This document shows, piece after piece, positions 59,564 to 64,000 of a stretch of DNA of 64,000 nt. This DNA is from Enterobacter asburiae (GTDB lineage: Bacteria; Pseudomonadota; Gammaproteobacteria; Enterobacterales; Enterobacteriaceae): NCBI RefSeq assembly GCF_007035645.1, contig NZ_AP019632.1, positions 3,410,001 to 3,474,000 of the forward strand, in the 5' to 3' direction. A model generated the notes under the pieces. The model searched no databases, had not been told where the DNA came from, and worked only from the letters and a program-made list of their open reading frames with translations. The first letter of the stretch is position 1, and each line of letters starts with the position of its first letter. The translations under genes and the position numbers were made by a program.

Positions 59564-59564
<1 letters not shown>
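58959..59564 (-). CDS. recR: Recombination mediator RecR
   Basis: A 201-residue protein, same as E. coli. The N-terminal HhH ([20 protein letters not shown]), the C4 zinc finger ([16 protein letters not shown], about 57-72) and the Toprim domain ([20 protein letters not shown], about 81-100) are complete. With RecO it loads RecA onto SSB-coated gaps. The start overlaps the ybaB stop codon by one base. Confidence 0.97.
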
Positions 59565-59938
<374 letters not shown>

Positions 59939-59950
59939 TCAGACTCACGA

Positions 59951-61876
59951 TCAAATGGGGCGAATACTCTCTTCATCCAGATCGGCGTCGAAGAACCGGC
60001 GCAGGGTCTGAATGTTGTTATCCGCAATAATCGCCTCGCGCGCCTGCGCGAGCTTTTCTTCATAAATGGCCTGGCGCCACTCGAGCGGCGTTTTCACTGC
60101 CGGATTATCATCTTCAATGATAGTCAATTCAACCGGCGCACCCTGTAATGCGGTGAGCGCCTCGGCCAGCGCCTTTTGCGCGCCAGGGGAATTGAGGTGC
60201 CGCTGGCCCGGACGCAGGTGCAAACGCACCTGATTGCCGTCCTGCTCTTTCCAGGCATTCAGCGCGACCTGCTCGACCAGCTTCGGCAGCTGGAGTTTGC
60301 TGACCTCGGCGGCCCAGGGGTCGCGCGCAATGGACTCTTCAGCAAGCTTCGCGGAAAGCTCCGGCGTTTTCTCATGCTCCAGCGCCTTTTTCAGCGCTTT
60401 CGGCGTGGCGACCTCTTCCTTCACCTCTTCGGTGATGGTGGTTGCCTTCCAGCGGTAAGCCTCTTCTTTCACCGGGGCTTTCTGCTCGAGCGCGGACGGT
60501 GCCGGACGCGACTGAACGCGCTCCGTTACCGAGGCCAGTCGTTCAAGCGCGGCGTTGTTCACCGGCCGCGCTCTTCCTGGCGCTGCCGGTTCACTCTTTT
60601 TTGGTTTGGTTACTCCCTGCGCACGCTGCAGCTGGCTGCGTGCGGCAAGCACCGAACTGGTGGCATCCGACAGCGGCACGTTTTGCGGCGGCGGTGTCGG
60701 CTGCGGTGGCACCTGCTGCGGCGACATCACCGCCGTAGGGGCGACCGGCGCGAAAGACTGTCGCGGCGCTTCCGGCTCCGGCAATGGCATACGCGGGTGG
60801 AACGCCAGCGCGCGCAGCAGCGTCATTTCAACGCCCATTCGTGGATCCGGCGCGAAAGGTAGCTCTTTGCGGCCAATCAGCAGCGTCTGATAGTACAGCT
60901 GCACGTCGGCAGGCGGCACGGTGCGGGCAAGTTCACGCATCCGCTGTTCAATGGCGGACATATCCGCGCCGATGGCGGACGGAGAAAGCTGCAGCATCGC
61001 CACGCGGTGCAGCAGGCTGAGCATCTCAACCAGCAGTCCTTCCCATTCGATACCGCGGGCAGCGGCCGCGTTCACCTGCGACATCACGCGTTCGCCGTTG
61101 GCGGCGATCATCGCCTCGATAAGCGACAGCGCCTGATCGTCATCCAGCGTGCCGAGCATGGTGCTGACCGCCTCGGTGGAGAGCTTGCCGTCACCGCTGG
61201 CAATCGCCTGGTCGGTCAGGCTGAGCGCATCACGCAGGCTGCCGTCCGCCGCGCGGGCCAGCAGCTGCAGAGCGCGCGGCTCGTGAACGATCTTCTCTTC
61301 ATCAAGAATGTGCTCAAGCTGCGCGCGGATCTGCTCAACGTCCAGCGCCTTCAGGTGGAACTGCAGGCAGCGCGACAAAATCGTGACCGGCAGCTTTTGC
61401 GGATCGGTGGTCGCCAGCAGGAACTTCACGTGCGCGGGCGGCTCTTCCAGCGTTTTCAGCAGGGCGTTAAAGCTGTGGCGCGACAGCATGTGCACTTCAT
61501 CGATCAGGTAGACCTTGAAGCGGCCGCGCGCCGGGGCGTACTGCACGTTATCGAGCAGATCGCGGGTATCTTCCACTTTGGTACGCGAGGCGGCGTCGAT
61601 CTCGATCAGATCGACAAAACGCCCCTGCTCGATCTCCCGGCAGTTATCGCACACGCCGCACGGCGTGGCGGTGATCCCGGTTTCGCAGTTGAGACCTTTT
61701 GCCAGCAAACGGGCAATAGAGGTCTTACCGACGCCGCGGGTGCCGGAGAAAAGATAGGCGTGATGGATGCGACCTAGCGACAAGCCGTTCGCCAGGGCCG
61801 TCAGCACATGTTCCTGACCGACAACGTCAGCAAAGGTTTGTGGTCGCCATTTACGGGCTAACACCTGATAACTCAT
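59951..61876 (-). CDS. dnaX: DNA polymerase III tau/gamma subunit DnaX
   Basis: A 641-residue clamp-loader protein. The ATPase part has Walker A GTRGVGKTSIARLL (about 45-58), the zinc site CGVCDNCREIEQ with two further Cys, the DEVH box in LIDEVHMLSRHSF, and the sensor SRC motif in TILSRCLQF. Tau binds the core polymerase and DnaB by its C-terminal domains (from about 430). A -1 frameshift site at 60596-60602 gives gamma (428 residues, by my count). The start at MSYQVLARKW is the E. coli start. Confidence 0.98.
   Translation of the reverse strand: MSYQVLARKWRPQTFADVVGQEHVLTALANGLSLGRIHHAYLFSGTRGVGKTSIARLLAKGLNCETGITATPCGVCDNCREIEQGRFVDLIEIDAASRTKVEDTRDLLDNVQYAPARGRFKVYLIDEVHMLSRHSFNALLKTLEEPPAHVKFLLATTDPQKLPVTILSRCLQFHLKALDVEQIRAQLEHILDEEKIVHEPRALQLLARAADGSLRDALSLTDQAIASGDGKLSTEAVSTMLGTLDDDQALSLIEAMIAANGERVMSQVNAAAARGIEWEGLLVEMLSLLHRVAMLQLSPSAIGADMSAIEQRMRELARTVPPADVQLYYQTLLIGRKELPFAPDPRMGVEMTLLRALAFHPRMPLPEPEAPRQSFAPVAPTAVMSPQQVPPQPTPPPQNVPLSDATSSVLAARSQLQRAQGVTKPKKSEPAAPGRARPVNNAALERLASVTERVQSRPAPSALEQKAPVKEEAYRWKATTITEEVKEEVATPKALKKALEHEKTPELSAKLAEESIARDPWAAEVSKLQLPKLVEQVALNAWKEQDGNQVRLHLRPGQRHLNSPGAQKALAEALTALQGAPVELTIIEDDNPAVKTPLEWRQAIYEEKLAQAREAIIADNNIQTLRRFFDADLDEESIRPI
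60591..60602 (-). other. dnaX: Programmed -1 frameshift signal in dnaX
   Basis: On the minus strand the heptamer AAAAAAG (plus-strand 60596-60602) lies in frame A AAA AAG. After a -1 slip GAG and TGA (60591-60593) follow, ending gamma. An AGGGAG anti-Shine-Dalgarno partner is upstream and a GC-rich stem (CCGGC to GCCGG) is downstream, the three parts known for E. coli dnaX. Confidence 0.93.
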
Positions 61877-61925
61877 GGGCAGGCTCTGCAACGCTGGAAG
61901 GTGAATTTATGGAGGGGAATGCTAT

Positions 61926-61954
61926 CACAACCTCACCCATTGAGCGAGGTTGTG
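61926..61954 (-). terminator. Terminator-like hairpin after apt
   Basis: CACAACCTC (61926-61934) pairs with GAGGTTGTG (61946-61954), 11 bp after the apt stop codon. The tail is short of T, so strength is uncertain; dnaX starts 50 bp farther on. Confidence 0.65.
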
Positions 61955-61964
61955 AAAACCGGGA

Positions 61965-62516
61965 TTAATGACCCGGGAAAGGCACCAGGCTGTAGCTGGT
62001 GATGCCCTGTTTTTCCAGGCGCTGTTCACCGCCGAGATCGAACAGGTTGATGATGAATGCCGCGTCGGTCACTTCACCACCCAGACGACGGATCAATTTC
62101 ACGGTCGCTTCAATGGTACCGCCGGTTGCCAGCAGATCGTCCACCACCAGCACTTTGTCGCCAGGCTTGATCGCATCAACGTGGATCTCCAGCTGATCGG
62201 TGCCGTACTCCAGCTCATAGCTCTCAGCAATGGTTTCACGCGGCAGTTTGCGCGGCTTACGCACCGGCACAAAACCCACGCCCATTGCCAGCGCAACCGG
62301 TGCGCCAAACAGGAAGCCACGGGCTTCGGTACCTACTACTTTGGTGATCCCGGCGTTTTTATAACGCTCGACCAGCAGTTCAATGCTGAGCGCGTACGCT
62401 TTCGGGTCTTCCAGCAAGCTGGTGACATCACGGAAAAGAATGCCAGGCTTTGGATAGTCCTGGATGCTTTTGATGCTGTTTTTCAGATATTCAAGCTGCT
62501 GTGCAGTTGCGGTCAT
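61965..62516 (-). CDS. apt: Adenine phosphoribosyltransferase
   Basis: A 183-residue enzyme (E. coli 183) that makes AMP from adenine and PRPP. It has [17 protein letters not shown] (22-38), [17 protein letters not shown] (about 60-76) and the PRPP-binding loop [19 protein letters not shown] (about 124-142). It serves purine salvage with gsk and ushA in this window. Confidence 0.98.
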   Translation of the reverse strand: MTATAQQLEYLKNSIKSIQDYPKPGILFRDVTSLLEDPKAYALSIELLVERYKNAGITKVVGTEARGFLFGAPVALAMGVGFVPVRKPRKLPRETIAESYELEYGTDQLEIHVDAIKPGDKVLVVDDLLATGGTIEATVKLIRRLGGEVTDAAFIINLFDLGGEQRLEKQGITSYSLVPFPGH

Positions 62517-62666
62517 CGGTTTTGCCTAAATGAAACAGTGTTACTCACAGCGCGCAACGAGTCGGCCAAGGCAACAATTGTTTAACCTTTGACCAGGCGC
62601 ACCTGTGCTCGAAAACGGTCGAATTTACTGGCTGCGCGTGATAATTGCAACAGCCATGATGAGGCT

Positions 62667-63044
62667 TCAGTGCTTTTGTTGCTTTTCATCAACCACGGGG
62701 ATCCGCCACATAAAGAAAAGCAGGCAGGAGAGGATCGCCAGCAGCAGAATACGTACCCACATCATTTTCACCAGCCATAATGAAATAGCGAAGGTGATGA
62801 GGATCACCGCGATCGCGCGCGGCTTCGCGCCTGGCGGCATGGCCCGGTGTTTTTGCCAGTGCCGCAGATAGCCGCCAAACCACGAGCGATAGAGCAGCCA
62901 GTGGTGAAAACGCGGCGACGAGCGGGCGAAGCACCAGGCCGCCAGCAGGATAAACGGGGTGGTCGGCAGCAAGGGTAAAAACACACCCAGCGTGCCAAGC
63001 ACTACCGCGAGCCAGCCAATGATGATTAAAATAGTACGCTTCAT
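62667..63044 (-). CDS. ybaN: Inner-membrane protein YbaN (DUF454)
   Basis: A 125-residue membrane protein, the length of E. coli YbaN, with two helices at each end (IIIGWLAVVLGTLGVFLPLL; IAVILITFAISLWLVKMMWV; ILLLAILSCLLFF). The family motif GVFLPLLPTTPFILLAAWCF and the loop SSPRFHHWLLYRSWFGGYLR are complete. No function is known. The start at MKRTILIIIG is family-like. Confidence 0.94.
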   Translation of the reverse strand: MKRTILIIIGWLAVVLGTLGVFLPLLPTTPFILLAAWCFARSSPRFHHWLLYRSWFGGYLRHWQKHRAMPPGAKPRAIAVILITFAISLWLVKMMWVRILLLAILSCLLFFMWRIPVVDEKQQKH

Positions 63045-63094
63045 AATGCGAATCGTTATCAAACTGAACGGCTACTTTACCACTGGAGAGCGCC

Positions 63095-63622
63095 TTGAAA
63101 ACAGCACTGCTTCTTGAGAGGCTGCAAAATCAGCTTATTGTTCTGCGGGAGCAGGCTACACCGCTGATGGGCCACGCCACGCTGAAACCGCGCTTTGACC
63201 GGCAGCTTTTTCGTACCCGCAGCACCGTCATTCAGGATTACCTGGCGGAAGCGCAGACCAACCTCGACGAGCTTCGCCATGCGGTTGAGAGTGAACAGCA
63301 GGAACAGGTGGCGTGGCTCGCAGAGCATCTCACAGAGCAGATCACCGCTCTGCATCGCGAAATCGCCGCCTGGCCGCTGCGCGCCTGGGACAGCGCCTCG
63401 CCGGGGCTCGGTAAATGGCAGCGCAAGCGGCTGGAGAACCAGGAGTTTGAGCGCCGGCTGTTTGAGATGAAGCGCGAGCGCGAGACGCGGCTAAACAACA
63501 GCGAGACGCTGGAAGAGCAGCAGCTATTGATGCGCGAGATTAGCGCGCTGGAAGGACGTATCGTCCGCTGCCGTCAGGCGCGGGACGAGATTGAGCGCGT
63601 CATTGAACGTTTGACCCGTTAA
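63095..63622 (+). CDS. priC: Primosomal replication protein N'' PriC
   Basis: A 175-residue protein, equal in length to E. coli PriC, used to reload DnaB at stalled forks that have a gap in the leading strand. It is all-helical: [20 protein letters not shown] at the start and a basic central part ([20 protein letters not shown], about 108-127). The start is TTG 63095 with GGAGAG upstream. ybaM follows after 14 bp. Confidence 0.94.
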   Translation: MKTALLLERLQNQLIVLREQATPLMGHATLKPRFDRQLFRTRSTVIQDYLAEAQTNLDELRHAVESEQQEQVAWLAEHLTEQITALHREIAAWPLRAWDSASPGLGKWQRKRLENQEFERRLFEMKRERETRLNNSETLEEQQLLMREISALEGRIVRCRQARDEIERVIERLTR

Positions 63623-63636
63623 CAGGAGCCACACCC

Positions 63637-63795
63637 ATGTCACTGGAAAATGCACCCGATGAGGTCAAGCTGGCCGTCGATTTGATTATGCTTCTCGAGA
63701 ATCATGAGATCCCCGCCGAGACGGTGCTTAAGGCGCTGGAGATTGTGCGGCGGGATTTTGAAGGTAAATTACCCTCACCCCAGCCCTCTCCCTGA
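63637..63795 (+). CDS. ybaM: YbaM (DUF2496) with repeat-encoded C-terminus
   Basis: A 52-residue protein. Residues 1-44 ([20 protein letters not shown], then [24 protein letters not shown]) are close to E. coli YbaM (53 residues). The last eight codons, LPSPQPSP and stop, are read out of a dispersed palindrome that begins at 63771, replacing the charged tail of the E. coli protein. ACAGGAG lies eight bases before the ATG. It is probably co-transcribed with priC. Confidence 0.92.
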   Translation: MSLENAPDEVKLAVDLIMLLENHEIPAETVLKALEIVRRDFEGKLPSPQPSP

Positions 63796-63804
63796 GGGAG
63801 AGGG
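63771..63804 (+). repeat. Dispersed palindrome, copy 11, inside the ybaM 3' end
   Basis: ACCCTCACCCCAG is followed by CCCTCTCCCTGAGGGAGAGGG. The loop sequence CTGA contains the ybaM stop codon TGA (63793-63795). Confidence 0.88.
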
Positions 63805-63846
63805 GGAAAATCGCTCCCTCGCCCCTGAGGGCTGAGAGAAAATAGA

Positions 63847-64000
63847 TTAAGCAGGCGTAGGATCGTCACCCTTAATGTCGCGCTTCACTTCCGTATGCTC
63901 ATCACCTTTCTCGTTACGCAGGTGAACCTCAAGCTGGTTGAAGGCGATATTAATATCGTTTTCACGGCACAGACGATCGATAGAACGGTTGAGTTCATCC
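63847..64000 (-). CDS. mscK: Mechanosensitive channel MscK, C-terminal end only
   Basis: The last 50 codons are in the window (DELNRSIDRLCRENDINIAF, NQLEVHLRNEKGDEHTEVKR, DIKGDDPTPA). The pattern INIAFNQLEVHLRN is the C-terminal beta domain end of MscS-type channels, and in K-12 mscK (kefA) follows priC-ybaM in this orientation. The gene continues past the right edge. It converges on ybaM. Confidence 0.88.
   Translation of the reverse strand, partial: DELNRSIDRLCRENDINIAFNQLEVHLRNEKGDEHTEVKRDIKGDDPTPA

Overview
The window is 64 kb of a gammaproteobacterial chromosome from the Enterobacterales, most probably Enterobacter or a close relative (inference from protein similarity, GC-rich coding sequence and gene order). 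The backbone is collinear with the E. coli K-12 stretch between ybdG-pheP and mscK, read here in reverse: ybdG-pheP, argU, fimbrial genes, folD-ybcJ, ybcI, cysS-ppiB-lpxH, purEK, mnmH, ybbPA-tesA-ybbO-cnoX, fetAB, qmcA-ybbJ, cueR-copA, ybaP-chiX-ybaK, ushA, fsr, ybaL, gsk, hemH, adk, htpG, recR-ybaB-dnaX, apt, ybaN, priC-ybaM, mscK. No transposase, integrase, CRISPR array or rRNA gene was seen; there is one tRNA and one recognised small RNA.

Region by region. 1-3.3 kb: a cut-off MmyB-type regulator divergent from an MFS exporter, then the mechanosensitive channel YbdG. 3.3-12.5 kb: pheP, then a lineage-specific iron block (TonB-dependent siderophore receptor, a DUF1471 protein, a ferric-iron ABC transporter fbpABC) with Fur-like boxes and a CPBP-family membrane protein, ending at argU. 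K-12 carries prophage DLP12 and metal-resistance genes in this interval. 12.6-21.9 kb: a Salmonella-type type 1 fimbrial locus (fimA-I-C-D-H-F on the minus strand; fimZ, a FimY-like regulator and an EAL-domain protein on the plus strand) next to argU, which corresponds to Salmonella fimU; fimW is missing. 22-28 kb: folD-ybcJ, an inserted PTS IIBC plus LacI-family repressor with a double palindromic operator, ybcI and cysS. 28-34 kb: ppiB-lpxH, two small exported proteins, purEK with a PurR box, mnmH, and a porin where K-12 has the allantoin genes. 34-44 kb: ybbP/ybbA, tesA, ybbO, cnoX, fetAB, an unrecognised 283-residue protein, qmcA-ybbJ. 44-64 kb: copper homeostasis (cueR, copA), chiX, nucleotide salvage (ushA, gsk, adk, apt), haem synthesis (hemH), chaperone (htpG), and replication and repair genes (recR, dnaX, priC).

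Points most worth attention: the fim regulatory block with degenerate EAL and AGA/AGG-rich fimZ beside the tRNA that reads those codons; a dispersed REP-like palindrome in 11 copies; a composite two-hairpin 93-95 bp element in five copies at three gene ends, three of them in tandem, with the gsk stop codon inside it; a ybaM C-terminus written by the dispersed repeat; programmed frameshift signals in both copA and dnaX; and an uncharacterised gene between fetAB and qmcA.
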